DNA from: Nothophaeocryptopus gaeumannii
Taxonomy: Eukaryota > Ascomycota > Dothideomycetes > Mycosphaerellales > Mycosphaerellaceae
Direction of reading: 5' to 3'
Assembly: GCA_031771865.1 (NCBI GenBank)
Contig: JASISA010000001.1
Location: 1-64,000, forward strand
DNA: 64,000 nt
Under the pieces are notes generated by a model, which did not search any database, was not told the DNA's origin, and saw nothing but the letters and a program-made list of their open reading frames with translations. Position numbers and translations under genes: made by a program. Each line of letters opens with the position of its first letter. The first letter of the stretch is position 1. This document shows positions 11,201 through 23,306 of this stretch, piece by piece.

Positions 11201-12507
11201 TACGAGGGAACGTAACATCTAGTAGCTGCTCAGGGAATAAGTTTGCATGCGGGAGGAAGGATTGGAGGAAGGAAATCCAGCTCACAATTGGTCCCACAAA
11301 GTATTCGGCAGGATTGCGAGAGAAGTACATAGCTTCCAAGAGTTGATAACTAGGGAACCACTGACGGGAGCGGCAGACAGACACCTCAACATAGGCGAAC
11401 AAACGCAACTTTTTCAACGATGTAGGCAAGACCGCTTTCCTCAAGCATTCGTTGAGTAACCGGAGTCGATGACGACTTGTATAGAGTAGGATTGTAGCAA
11501 AACGGATTGCTACAGGGCGCCAAAACTGGAGCTCATAATCCATGCCAACCCATTAGTTGAGCGGTCGCACAATATTCCTCGTCAGAAAGACGACTACATG
11601 GACTTCGTCATGGCTTTCGAATGCTTCTCTGTGAATTCAGTGGAACATCATAACGACGCCGTCGCTATAGTTCTAGATGCAGGAAATCTCAAACCTAGGG
11701 AACAGGTAACGGTGGCTCTTCCGCAAATAGAATGGCCAAATTGTGCAAGTGGGCGTCCGGCAGGCTGAGTCGCTTAGATGTAGAGCACACGGTCGACAAA
11801 CGCTTGAAGTCGTAGCTGATCGCCTTCAGTGTACAGGCACGCAATGTTTCCATTCCCGTAGCCCCCGATCCATTTCACGAGTATGTAATAGTCCCCAAAT
11901 CCAGTATGACAGACTCATAGAGGGTAGGTTAACGCAGACAGCTGGGTTTTGTATTACGGGAGAACAGGACGGTCCGTAAGGGCCTGAAAAGACTTAAGTA
12001 CACAACAGTACCCCATGCGCAGAGGTAAGACGATAACTGTAGTTTTGCGTCCTCGGAGGACAGGAACTACGGTTCCGTTAGCGGATTAGTAACATTGAAT
12101 AGAGCGATAGAAGGCATGCAACGAGCGATGGCATGCAGCGATGCGCAACCCTTTACATGCTAAATGTTCCTGTATAGGCGATCGTTCGCTGTCGGATCTG
12201 CACGCTACTTGTTCGTATGCTAGCGTTCAATAGGCGGGCTCAACAACGTAGAAACCGTGTACAGAATGTTGGGTTACTGCCATGCCTGTGCGAATTCCGA
12301 ACTGCGGGAACCCGGGCATGGTTGTCTACCTGTGAATACCGAGATGTGTAAACCTGAAACCACGATCGTGTCAGCTATAACGTGAATAGCGGAGCGGGGG
12401 GGTCAAGTTCGCCAGAAATGACACCCCCTCTGCCTCGACCCGCTAGTATTTTAAGGACACAGTCTCGCTGTTCTCGAGTCTCCGCTACAATCTTCGAGAC
12501 GTCCGAG
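11201..12507. other. Interval without a recognisable gene
   Basis: Short frames only. The segment 12050-12200 contains loose repeats of GAGCGAT/GCATGCA words but no clean array. The 5' part of the frame leading into the MADS-like gene begins at about 12418 and may be its untranslated leader or an alternative start. Confidence 0.35.
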
Positions 12508-12824
12508 ATGGCGAAGCGCCCAGCAAGTAGCTTAGTAAGGGACAAATTCAGGAAACGTCGACAAAGTATGTGGAGAAAAGCGGATCTGCTTGCAGGCGAC
12601 ACGAAAGCACACGTGTACCTCGCGGTGCTTTACCACGGCCAATACTATATATACACATCCCATGAAACCAGCTCGTGGCCGCCAACAGCGGAACAAATCG
12701 TAAGTTCCAGATCCAAGTGCACTTCTTCTACAGGGCTAATTCCTTTGTATAGGCTACTAGCTTTCCTCTTCCGCAAATGACCAAAATGTTGCAGACTGGA
12801 GCGGTAGTCAAGGATGGAGTCTAG
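12508..12824 (+). CDS. Small MADS-box-like (SRF-type) protein, two exons
   Basis: Exon 1 is 12508-12699 and exon 2 is 12753-12824, giving 87 residues. The 53-nt intron begins GTAAGT and ends TTTGTATAG, and splicing keeps the frame open to TAG. The protein starts MAKRPASSLVRDKFRKRRQS and continues MWRKADLLAG, AHVYLAVLYHGQYYIYTS, SWPPTAEQI, with exon 2 giving ATSFPLPQ. A basic R-x-K-F-x-K-R-R core, then K-A-D-x-L and a V-Y-x-x-V...YY-YTS strand, mimic the alpha1-beta1 part of a MADS box; the SWPP..EQI..SFPLP tail is, to my recollection, shared by short fungal MADS-like proteins. An in-frame ATG at 12418 would add 30 residues. It lies among relics and next to satellite repeats. Function is not known; DNA binding is inferred only. 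Confidence 0.55.
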
Positions 12825-12945
12825 GACGCAATGCGATGTAGATGTACGGTGTCCCGGGTTACAGTGATGGAGCATTGTCTCCGATATAGTCTTTCCTAGA
12901 TAACCTTTCTTACATGGATTCTCCCATACGACCAATAAGCCCGTG

Positions 12946-13175
12946 GCAAAACCTATATAGACGTTGCATAACCCTGTAGAAAGCCTGTGGGAAAGGCCGT
13001 GTAGGAAAAACCATGTAGGAAATATATCGGAAAGGTCGTATAGGAAATGTGGGAAAGTCTATCTAGGAAAAGCCGCGTAGGAAAGGCTGTGTAGGAAAGT
13101 CTATATAGGAAAGTCGTATGGGAAATGGGAAATATGGGAGTCTATATAGGAAAGGCCGTGTGGGATAGGCGGAAC
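12946..13175. repeat. Degenerate short tandem repeat (GGAAAGgCCGTGTA-like)
   Basis: Roughly a dozen imperfect copies of a 15-18 bp unit with core TAGGAAAG(G/T)C(C/T)GTGTA follow each other, with units such as TAGGAAAGTCTATATA. It then changes to three copies of TCCATGCGGGC near 13276-13335. Confidence 0.7.
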
Positions 13176-13349
13176 CGCCATTGCTCACCGTCCGCCATGG
13201 CGTATGATCCGCCAAAGGCAGGAAGGAGAGAAACTGAAAGTTGGGGACCGCAGACTATCAAGACACTAGTAGAGGTCCATGCGGGCAGAATCCATGCGGG
13301 CTTTGTTCCGCACGGGCGCCAGAGTCCATGCGGGCCACAGAGTACGTTT

Positions 13350-13596
13350 CGGACCCTAGGGCAATTCTGCCCCGCAGAAGCCTCCTACGGCCCGAAAGTC
13401 CCTAGGGACTTGTGCTTGTAGAGACAGAATTGCCCTAGGGACAGAATTACCCTAGGGTCCGAAAGTCCCTAGGGACTTCTAGTTGTAGGGGCGCAATTAC
13501 CCTAGGGTCCGAAATTCCCGTGGGACTTCTAGCTGTAGGGACAGAATTTCCCTAGGGGTCCGACAGTCCCTAGGGACTTCTGCTTGTAGGGAATTT
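13350..13596. repeat. Palindrome-rich satellite, about 51-bp unit (left part)
   Basis: About four imperfect units contain CCCTAGGG palindromes, AGTCCCTAGGGACTT and a CTAGTTGTAGGG-like spacer. The copia element is inserted at its right end. The other half resumes at 29276 in inverted orientation, so the target was an inverted repeat. Confidence 0.8.
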
Positions 13597-13715
13597 TGCT
13601 GAAAAGGTATATGGTCATGTAGGTTGATGTTATTGTAGGTGACTAGGTTCTAGCACAGCAGTGGATCTAATCTTATACCAAGTACACTAGCTCTGTCACG
13701 TGCACACTTCCAACA
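13597..13715 (-). repeat. Copia LTR (3' LTR of the minus-strand element)
   Basis: 119 bp, TG...CA termini when read on the minus strand. It differs from the LTR at 29157 at one position (A against G in AATCTT[A/G]TACC). Confidence 0.92.
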
Positions 13716-13736
13716 GCCGCCTTGCTCGTGATTGAG

Positions 13737-14672
13737 CTAGTTTCTCGGCTGCAGACCAAGAAGTCTTCTAAAGCGAATGAATGCTTCCCTTGACAGTGGC
13801 TTGGTTAGTCCGTCTGCCACTATACAACTAGTATTAGTCCACTGCACATCAATCGTGCCATTAGATACCTTTTCCGTCACGAACTTGTGTTGAATGTCAA
13901 TATGCTTTGACCTTCTATGATAGCCATAGGGGTTCTTTGATAGGGCAATTGCTCCTTGATTGTCACCAAAGATGACAGTTGCATTAACTTGTTCTTGGCC
14001 CAGCTCCCTTAGGAGGTTTCTTAGCCATACTGCTTCCTTTGTAGCTTGTGTTTGTCCGATTAGCTCTGCCTCGCAGGTTGACAGAGCCACCGTCGGTTGT
14101 CTCTTGGATTGCCATGTAATAGCTCCGCTGCCAAGATTGAAGATAAATCCTGATGTTGATCGTCGAGTTGAGTTGTCTCCGCCCCAATCACTGTCGCTGT
14201 ATCCAGTTAGGGGGGTGAGAGATCCGCTGAAAACTAACTCGTAGTCAATAGATCCTCTGAGATACCGAAGTATACGAATGACAGCTTGCCAATGCGAGTC
14301 GTGAGGATTTGATGAATAGCGACTAATAGCCGACACAGAGTAGGCAATGTCTGGCCTTGTGCCAAGCATAGCGTACATGAGTGAGCCGACAGTTGATTGA
14401 TACTTCAGTTTGAAGTTCTCAGGGGCAGTATGACCTTCAGGCCCAGGCTCCAATTTGGTGGTTATTGGAACCCCATTGGTCTTTGTGTCGTTCCAAAGGT
14501 TTAGCTTGACTAAGATCTCCTTAAGATAAGCTCTCTGATTGAGGTAGATGGTTCGATTTACTCGATCACGCCTTAGCTCCATTCCAAGGAAGAACTTGCA
14601 GGGTCCTAGATCAGTCATCTTGAACTCATTGCTTAGAGCCGCCTTTAGTTCAGCAATGCCATCCTTGTTGAG
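13737..14672 (-). CDS. Copia Pol C-terminus: end of reverse transcriptase plus RNase H (partial)
   Basis: The open frame from ATG 14618 reads MTDLGPCKFFLGMELRRD, NRTIYLNQRAYLKEIL, then the RNase H region: YQSTVGSLMYAMLGTRPDIA, SNPHDSHWQAVIRILRYLRG, LTGYSDSDWGGD (catalytic Asp), TSGFIFNLGSGAITWQSKRQ, VALSTCEAE, GDNQGAIALSKNP, RSKHIDIQHKFV, VADGLTKPL. Copia-like sequence extends upstream in frame to about 14672 (GIAELKAALSNEFK). The YVDD catalytic core of RT is absent here and at the other breakpoint. It is a gene fragment of the interrupted element; it ends with TAG at 13737. Confidence 0.9.
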   Translation of the reverse strand, partial: LNKDGIAELKAALSNEFKMTDLGPCKFFLGMELRRDRVNRTIYLNQRAYLKEILVKLNLWNDTKTNGVPITTKLEPGPEGHTAPENFKLKYQSTVGSLMYAMLGTRPDIAYSVSAISRYSSNPHDSHWQAVIRILRYLRGSIDYELVFSGSLTPLTGYSDSDWGGDNSTRRSTSGFIFNLGSGAITWQSKRQPTVALSTCEAELIGQTQATKEAVWLRNLLRELGQEQVNATVIFGDNQGAIALSKNPYGYHRRSKHIDIQHKFVTEKVSNGTIDVQWTNTSCIVADGLTKPLSREAFIRFRRLLGLQPRN

Positions 14673-16255
14673 CGGAGACCGATGAGATGTTCAAAATCGA
14701 TTTTGGACGTCGAAGAGGTCGAAGCGAGGTTACAATCAACTTTCTGCACACTACGTTGATGTCTGTATGTATATATAGCGTGTGTATTGCGATGGAGGGT
14801 GGTGCAGGCGGCCAAGTTGACCACCCATACAAATCTGAAGCCTGCCAAGCCGGGCTCCTATTGGCCTAAATTCATCCTGCTATCACGTGAACCGGTCTCG
14901 ACTACACCTCCTGTCGACTTCTTTCACTATTGAAATGCGCCTCTTACACCCGAATCCAACTCTACCGCAGCCCGACACGAACCCTCAAGAGAAAAAGCAA
15001 TAGGAGGACATTCTACAAAATGCGGATACATAGCGGTGAGGCTCCGGGGGTTTTGGGAGGAGCCTGCGACGACCATCCCTCCAGCCTCTGAGCGGCAACA
15101 CGCAGGAACGATAAACTAAGCACTATGCGATATATCACACATACCACAGAGGCTCCCAGCGGTGGGTTGGAGGGGGATGGTCGCAAGCTCCCAAACCCCC
15201 TCCCCCTGAGCGACAACCTGACACCCAGGCGCATTCCACCCTGCGCCAATATCAAGATCTGTTACTGGTACGAATTGGGGAAAAGAAGGAAAGAGGAAGG
15301 AAGTAGGTCCAAAAGAGAAGACATAGGCAAGAGAGGTGACAAGCAAAAGGGCAAAACCTAAACCTCAGGTGCCGCCCCGTGCGGTCTGAGGTGAATGGTA
15401 CATCTCCCTGAGAGCTATTTCGGATTTGACACGGGTACTACTCGCGGTCATAGTTCATCGACCATTCGTACATGCGTTCACAGAGTAGCGGTTCCACTAG
15501 TGGCTACCTGCTACTGCGATTGTTCACGTGCGTTCTTAATGAGCGGACACGAAATGAGCGGACGATTGTAAAAGTCAAGAGTTGGTTTTGGTTTTGAGAA
15601 TAGAGTTTGATGAAGTTTATGAAGACGGACATCACGTCTTGGGGCTTACAGTCACTCGGCATGAGGTGTGGGGTCGGCACTAACCACACGGACCAAGAAT
15701 CACATGCACTGGCCTAAGGCGCATGATTATCCTGATCCCCTCATTGGACGAAGGCTCACAAACTCACCTGATCTATATACTCACTTCTGTCGACCGCTGG
15801 ACTTAGCGGATTCGTTACGAATGGAACCTTACCTACACGAAGCTCACCTACAAGCTACGCTGAGTTCGAATCGTGCGCAAACCCCGCAATATTGCAATCG
15901 ACACATATCACGTTCGAATCAATTAGTCAAGTCATATATCAACTACGCTTTACGTAAGTATAGATTGGACTCCAGGAGTGGATGGACTGCACAGCGCACG
16001 TCCGCGTACATGCGATCAGGTTGGGTACCGTACTGTTTCTTCTGCCCCAGTAGGTAATCAGTGTCCGCGGATGTCTGCATGTGAAAGGAGTAGTAAGAGA
16101 CAGTGAGTACGGAAGCCTGCATGTGACGCACAACGCGCGGGTACGTGCATTCTTGGCACCGCGACTTCCACTTCTTTCTGCAAACGCCCCTTCTACCCCT
16201 TCTGCTTCTGTACACCGTACTGAGACTTCCTCTTCGAACACCGACAACCGCCACC
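14673..16255. other. Probable 5' part of the Helitron, non-coding, with large inverted repeat
   Basis: Between the copia RNase H fragment and the Helitron ORF. An imperfect inverted repeat pairs 15039-15098 with 15148-15215 (GCTCCGGGGG..., TGCGACGACCATCCCTCCA against its complement). A short hairpin follows at 15362-15392 (ACCTCAG...CTGAGGT with CCGC/GCGG inside). No coding frame is supported. The exact Helitron 5' terminus (expected TC) was not fixed. Confidence 0.4.
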
Positions 16256-19200
16256 ATGGAGCAGCCATTGCCCATCCGTACATTCTCGAGTCGCCAGTCA
16301 CGCCGCTTTGGAATCCGTGTGTACCTGAAAGCCGTCCAGCGCAAGAACGTACAGCAACGCATCCTCCGCGACCGCTTCTACAACCTCGACCGCAAGGAGT
16401 CTCGCATCCGCGCAGATCAGGAGTACCTCCGAACCTATGCACCTACTGAGACGCAAACCGAAGCACAGAAGCTTGTACACCTGAACCTCCTCGCCGAAAT
16501 CGATGGCATTCTAAATGCGACTATCACCGCCAAGATGTCTCTAGTTGGCGCTATGCCAGGCGGCATGCCACCACCACCCCCACCCGACGGCGGGCTCAGA
16601 AAGAAGGCGCCATCAGACAAGCCTGACGCTGGCTATCAGAGCGATAGCGAGTGTGACGAGGACGAGCCGGGCGCACAAGTCTGTCAAGATGCAAATTGCA
16701 GCAAGCGTAAGAAGGCCCGTTGCTTCGTAAACAAGAAGAACAAGACCAAGACTACTGCAAACTGCCTTAAGTACCGCGAACGCAAGAATCCGAAGAAGCG
16801 ATCGGCAGATACTGCGTCCTCCACCTCCTCGACACCCACGCTATCGAAGCGAGGCCGTCCCTCTCGGAGTACAAACACCCCAGCTCCAGCCACGGCCGCA
16901 CCTCAGTCCTCTGCCTCTAGCAATATTATACTTGCTCCACGCCCAGGGGTCGGCGCCATGCCACCACCGCCCACTCCACCAGTACCACTAGCAACGCTGC
17001 GCTCAGATACGGCAACCGCTACACCTGGGCCTAACATCCGCCTACGCGGTGCACACAGTAGCGACGACCCATCCACCGCAGAAGCTCGGACCGACCGTGC
17101 AAATATACAGCGTGGGCATCGAGCTCGAGATAGGGCTGGAGAGGCGGACATATCGCCCACGCCATCACTTAACACACTGAAGGCACGCACGCGGGCCGAA
17201 GGCACTGAGCGAGCAGAAGGCAGCGGTACAAGTCAACGCAATAGGTTGGGCTTGGGCACGGATCCTAGCCCTACTCCAGAGGATGGAATAGCACTACCAA
17301 GCTTCGATCCGCTGGCCTCTGACCCAAACAGCTTGCCAAGCGAATGGTTCCAGACTATGTCAAACGCTGCCCATGGAAGCGATCCTCGCGAGCCCAGCAA
17401 CCGGCTTTAGTTCCAGTGCGAGATTTGTGACATTCCTCGCGCTATTGCTCGAGAGTATCCAGCAGACTCGAACTGTTGTAGATACTGCTTCAACGTTAAC
17501 ACTAACGCCGCGACTCAGAAGAAGTGGTGTATCCGCCAGGTGCATGAGACAGACCGCGTCGATTTCATCGAGGTTAACGAAGACGAGGGTACGACCTACG
17601 AATACGACACTGTCTGCATTCCGCACCGTATCGCTGCTGAGGAAGAAGCCACCCACCGCTAACGCCGCCCTGACAATCCACGCGAAAGAGAAGCTGCCAA
17701 GTGGAACTAGTAGCTCCTCTCGGATACTCCAGAGCCCCCTATGGTGTTCGGTAAGAAGGAAAGCTTACAGGGCCAGCCCGCTGTAAGTGGTTTAGACTGG
17801 GATGCGCTTCAAGCCTTCTAGATTGCTATGGATTACATATCTATGGACACCTGCACGCGTTGTAATGAGCGCTGGTTTGAGATGGACTGCCGACAGCTGG
17901 ATCCAGATCCATAGTCTGACAACCACTGGGTCTGTAGTCGGTGCCGCAACAGCCGCGACAAAGATCTTGGACCCAGCGAGCCTTATCTCATGTCACGTCA
18001 CAATTTCATGGATCCTCGGCCAATGCCCGTAGGCCTGCCTGAGCTTACGATCATCGAGGAGCAGTTGATCGCTAGGCACCACGTCTTCATGGAAATGCGC
18101 CAGATTCGTGGCGGCCAGATCCATTACAGAGGAAACACAATCTGCTTCCTTCGTGACACTGGCAAGCTGATCAATGAATTGCCATTAGTTCTAGAGGAAC
18201 TCGAGATGGTGGTCGTTCGCCCTGCCCAGTGCGATCAGCGACAAGCCAATCGTGTGTTTGGGCGCGACTTCCGCGTTCGGCGATGGGCAATCGAGATGTG
18301 GATCGATCATCTACGCCGTAATCACCCAGATTACCAGGTTCAGAATCTTCAGTGGAGCCAACAGCGTCTTAACGACTTGCCAGAAGACGAGGACGTTCTG
18401 GCTTCGGGCAGAATCAACATCACCGAGATTGACGATGACGAGGATGACGGTGAAGAGGCTACGCTGACGCAGTAGACTGGGAATCGAGATGCGCAGCAGC
18501 CACCTACAGAGACTTCAACCATGCCGACGGCTTCTCCCCACGCGCAAGAAGAAGAAGATGATGATAATGATGGTTACGATTTCTTACGGAATTTCATCCT
18601 CAATGACCCCGACGCAGAAGAGTCTGATTTCGATGAGAACGACCAGACAGAGTTCCCGTACGAAGCTGCTTTGCTAGCTAATGCTGTTCCACGCCAGCTA
18701 GACGCCCTACACGATCTCGTCGATCAACACGATCAAGACCAAGAGCGTCTATTACAGGAGCAGCTGGCGGATGCCATAATGTCGTTCGATGGTACTTACG
18801 ATCGCCCTGCCCAGCGCCACTTCACAATGCCCAATTTCGACCCTGTACCAATAAGCGAATTCAACAAGTCTGTACGCCTCCTCGCTGGTGCTTTCCCTAC
18901 ACTCTACCCCTACGGAGTCGGTGATTTTCGTAGAGCCTCTACGTTCTCGGCACGTGTCCTTCAGCGACTACCTCGCGCACATGATCAAGTACAAGGACGG
19001 GCGCTTTAGCAGACATCCGCGCTTTCGTCATGTGGGGCTGAACATGCTCCTCCGGCAACAGAGCATGCGCAAGGGTGACCAGTTCATTAAGAACAACCCC
19101 GATCTCACTAATATCAGTATCGAAGAACTTCGGGCCGCTCTCACCTGGACAGATGATGACGACCCATTGGCACAAACGCTACTTCGCTCCGTTATGCGAT

Positions 19201-22200
19201 ACGGCGACACTATTCGAGGCAGCCGTACCTATTGGAATGGGAAGCGGTATCAGCTGTCAACGATGTTGCACGCTTTAGGCACGCCATCGTTATGGCTCAC
19301 ATACTCGCCAGCGGACAATCACTGGAATGACCTACAGCGCCACATGCCAATCACGCCAAGTGGCACAGAGATGCAGCGATTGAAGCAGGCAAAGAAGAAT
19401 GTTCGCGATAACCCACATATCGCCGCATGGGTCTTCCAGAAGCGTCACTAGTTGTTCATGAAACACGTCATTGAACCGAAGTTCAGTGTTGTCGACAGCT
19501 GGGGCCGTGTCGAGTTCCAGGCACGAGGAAGTGCCCACCACCATGGCCTATACTGGGTTAAGGATGCGAACAATCCAGACGTCGCTTTACCTCCATACCC
19601 AGAGTCTCGCAGTGACGAGGAGCGCACAGCATTGGCTGGCTTTTGGGGCAAGCATATCAGTGGCATCAATCCGGACCCTACCCTTACTGGTCCAGAGCCT
19701 GGAGAGCCTGCCGTTCTAACGATGAAGAAGCAGAATTTGCAGAATGATCTATACATCTTGATGCTGATCTTGAACCGTGTTCAGCGTCACCGATGCAGTC
19801 CCGAATACTGCGAGCGGTACAATAGAGTTACTAGGCAGAGAGAGTGTCGGTTCAAGATGCCTCGCCCGCTCCACGATCACGCTGAAATCGTTCGTCATGC
19901 CAATGCCTCCCATGATATGTTCGATCCGGCTAGGAACGATGGCAATATGAACTCGTACAACAGAACAAACACACTCGGCTGGATGGCGAATACCGACTTT
20001 ACTCCCTGTACTAACAACCGTGCCGTCGTACGTTACATCGCCAAGTACTGCAGCAAGCAAGAAGTTCGTAGCAAGAGCATCAAGGAGCTTGCATTGTTGA
20101 CGATCGAGCGCGGACGGGTCAAGGAAGGCAGGCCTGTAGTCTCCTGGATAGTGCAGATATTCAACCAGCTTATTGGTGAGAGGGATATCTCTGCCCAAGA
20201 GGAGTGCTTCCTACTGCTGAACCTGCTACTAGTAAACAGCTCACGGATGACAATCACCCTAGACTGTCGAACTCCAGACAAGCACTCTGTGGTTATGCGA
20301 TATGATCCAGCTCAGCGCGAACTCGCACCGTACGGGTATTCTGTGTTGCAGAAGTACATGAAGCGGGTGTAGCAAGTTGTTGCTGAATATCCTAATCTAA
20401 CACTCTTCCAGTTTGTTACATTATGGAATCACAAACCGTCGGAGATGCGACCCAGACCGCAAGTAAAGGCTCGCATCATCAACTACTTTCCCCGGTACGA
20501 CAGTTCGCCAAGTAAGGACAACGACAAGTATGATGACTTTTGTCGCACCAAAATCGTCTTACACCACCCGTTCACTACGTATCCGTCACTGCCCTACACA
20601 TTCCCTGATGATGAAGCTGCAAAGGCGATTGCAGAGGCGGATGAGCACATGGATGCTTCAGGCTTCAACCACATAACGTAGGCAGCTGCATACGATACAT
20701 GCCGCCGCTTTCACCAGCATGAATTCGACTATTACGGTGTTGAGCTGGACCCTCCTAATGAAGACGAGTTCGAAGACGAACACCATGAGCAGCGTGGCGA
20801 AGGCATGGGCGGCGCCGACGTGATTGCTCGCCAATTACCTGATCGTGACATGGCTGAGGATGAAGATCCAGACAACCTTGGCAACCGAGAGATGGATAAC
20901 AACCCGAACTACTAGTCGCGATTCATAGGCCAGTATGGGCTTACTGCCAACCTGCTCAAAGATTGGTGGAAGAATCACCGTGGCCAGACCCGGAACCTGC
21001 GAATGGCTGTCGGCGTGAAGCCTAATCGTGCTCCTCTTTACGATGGGCTTGAGGGCGCGCAGCGCAAGTGGGTAGACACTGTTATGTTGCACTTTCAACA
21101 CACGCTATTTGGTGATCCGGACGCTGGTCATCCTCCAGACCAGCTCCTGTTACAGGTAGATGGGCAGGCAGGTGCTGGCAAGTCTCATGTCATTGACTTC
21201 CTGTCCGCAGAGCTGGAGTTCCGCGCTAGACAATGGAACTCATTCTCCGACGCACAGATCCACAACGTTCCAGCAATTCGCCTCGCACCTACTGGAATCG
21301 CCGCTCACAACATTCTCGGCTCTACTATCCACTCAGCGTTCAAGATCCCTATCAAACTCGGACCATATGTCCCGCTGGAGGGCCCTGCTTTGCTTGACCT
21401 CGAGATCCTCATGACGAGCGTGTTCTACATCATCATCGATGAGAAGTCTATGATTGACCCGGTAGTCCTTTACTGGCTGCACATGCGCTTAATTCAAGTT
21501 GGACAGGCTGGTCTTCCCTTTGGAGGCTTCAACATCGTTATATGTGGGGACTTTTAGCAACTTCCGCCTGTCGGTAGGCACGCTCTATTCACTGATAAGA
21601 GCAAGCTAAGGACCGAGCAGGAGCAAACTGGGTTTGATCTATATCGTGCCTTCAACAAGACGATCAATCTGAATGTCATAAAGCGCCAGGTGTCGAACGA
21701 TCCGGATGCGGAGAGATTCGCTGAAGCGCTGTAGGGCTTGCGCAACGGTCCAGGTCACCTTACATTCAACAGCTGGCGTACGCTAGCCTCGTGTGAAACC
21801 CGTCGTTCCCTAGGCCGATATCGACACATTCAAGGACGCCATCCACGTTTATGGCACGCGTGCTGAAGTTAAGGCTCACAACCGCGTGTCGCTGCGCGAT
21901 CTCAATCGCCCGGTCAAGCTCGTTACTGCGAACCACACTGGACAGGGAGCTGCTGAAGCTCGATTTGATGCCGGAGGAAATCTTCACCGAACCCTGCGAT
22001 TATCAATCGGCTCTCGGGTTATGATTACGGAGAATCTATGGGTTGAGAAGGGCGTTGTCAATGGCAGCATGGGCACGGTCCGCGCGATAGTCTGGGCAGC
22101 TAACGAGGACCAGACTGACGAGGAGATCCTAGCAGGGCCCCCTCTTGCATTGATCCTCCATCTCGACAAATACGATGGTCCATACCTCAACGATGAATGC

Positions 22201-23274
22201 GATGACCCGGATATGCCGCCACAGGTTGTGCCTATCACCCCATCGCGGCATGAGTTTAACCGCGATAGCAGATCTGGAGGCGAGGTTAGCTGCAGCAGAA
22301 CACAGTTTCCTGTAACGCTGGCTTACGCTATTACGGTTCACAAGTCGCAGGGCATGACACTTGACAAGGCAGTGCTGAACATATCGAATAAGGACTTTAC
22401 GCCTGGACTCTCTTACGTTGTATGCTCTCGGGTTCGCCGTTTGAGGGACCTCCTCTTCGATGAGCCATTCACTTTTGATCGATTTAAGGGCAAGCCCTCT
22501 GCAACGGCTATTCAGCGCTATCTGGATTTCAGGCGACGTCGACAAGAGCGATTGTTACCTGCGGGTGCTATCCTATCGTCATCCCCTGTCCACCTAGGCC
22601 AGCCAGCTCCAGTACTCAATGCCCGTGAACAGAATGAAGCTAAGCGCTTGATCAAAGAGAGACTTGAGAAGGAGCGACAGGCTAGGGAAGCTCAGCGTGG
22701 ACAACAGGTTACAGGCGACCAAGATCAGCAGTTCAATTCGCGAGAGGAGTATGAATTTGAACAGGCTCTTCTCGCGATTGCCGAGATGGAGTCTGCGTAG
22801 CTACAAGGTCAGCAGCCACCGCCACTACGTGGAGGAGAGCAACAACACGACAACCCGGGCGGCCTGACCGATGAGCAAGTTCAGGCAAACATTCGATACT
22901 ACAAGCAGCTGGAAGCTAAGCGCCGAGCGGAGCAGTTTGCTGACCAAGAAGCGAAAGGCAAGGGGAAGACTAAGGCCAAAGACACGGGTCTTGGCCTCAA
23001 GCCATTATCCAAGGCAGACCAGGCCTTTGCAAGAAGCCTCCGTAACAGGGTGACCGACGGACGGTACACCTCAATACGTACCGTATTGATTGATCGGCGT
23101 GGTACGATCAAGCAGAGGCTCTTGAAAGGCCAATACAATCAATCAGAAGGTCGTCGGCGGCCTGGATGTATCAGATGTATTGGCGTATTAGTAGTAGCTC
23201 ACCCTCCCGGGCTTCTTCTTCTTCTTATCCTACTGACAATCCATCTCTTCACTGTAATTGGCTTGTTCCTGTGA
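16256..23274 (+). pseudogene. Helitron RepHel: Helitron_like_N / Rep plus Pif1-type helicase, with internal stops
   Basis: Translation from ATG 16256 (context CCACCATGG) stays essentially open for 7 kb except for 15 stop codons and two frameshifts (about 18926 and 21790). Order: basic proline-rich N-terminus; cysteine clusters CEICD...CCRYC and CTRC...CSRC (17.4-17.95 kb); Helitron_like_N and Rep region with WGRVEFQARGSAHHHGLYW (19.5 kb) and YIAKYCSK (20.04 kb, Rep tyrosine motif); Pif1 helicase with DGQAGAGKSHVIDF (Walker A, 21.17 kb), GIAAHNILGSTIHSAF, IIDEKSM, GDF-stop-QLPPV, LAYAITVHKSQGMTLDKA and LSYVVCSRVR (22.4 kb); and a basic tail to TGA 23272. Internal stops are TAG at 17408, 17708, 17711, 17819, 17912, 18473, 19449, 20370, 20679, 20913, 21555, 21732, 21811 and 22798, and TAA at 17660. 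The known role is rolling-circle transposition: Rep nicks, the helicase unwinds. Confidence 0.9.
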
Positions 23275-23306
23275 TCCAGTATGGGCAATAAGGTGCGTAG
23301 AATCGA

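Noticed and set aside
13960..14244. Plus-strand ORF over the copia RNase H region
   Set aside because: It is the antisense shadow of a clear RNase H frame.
16903..17656. Minus-strand ORFs in the Helitron 5' region
   Set aside because: They are antisense to the Helitron N-terminal frame, which continues through the region in one frame.
16256..23274. TAG recoded as glutamine in the host
   Set aside because: Not adopted as the main reading: intact genes elsewhere in the window use ordinary stops including TAG, and RIP-type mutation explains the pattern. Kept as an alternative in the findings.
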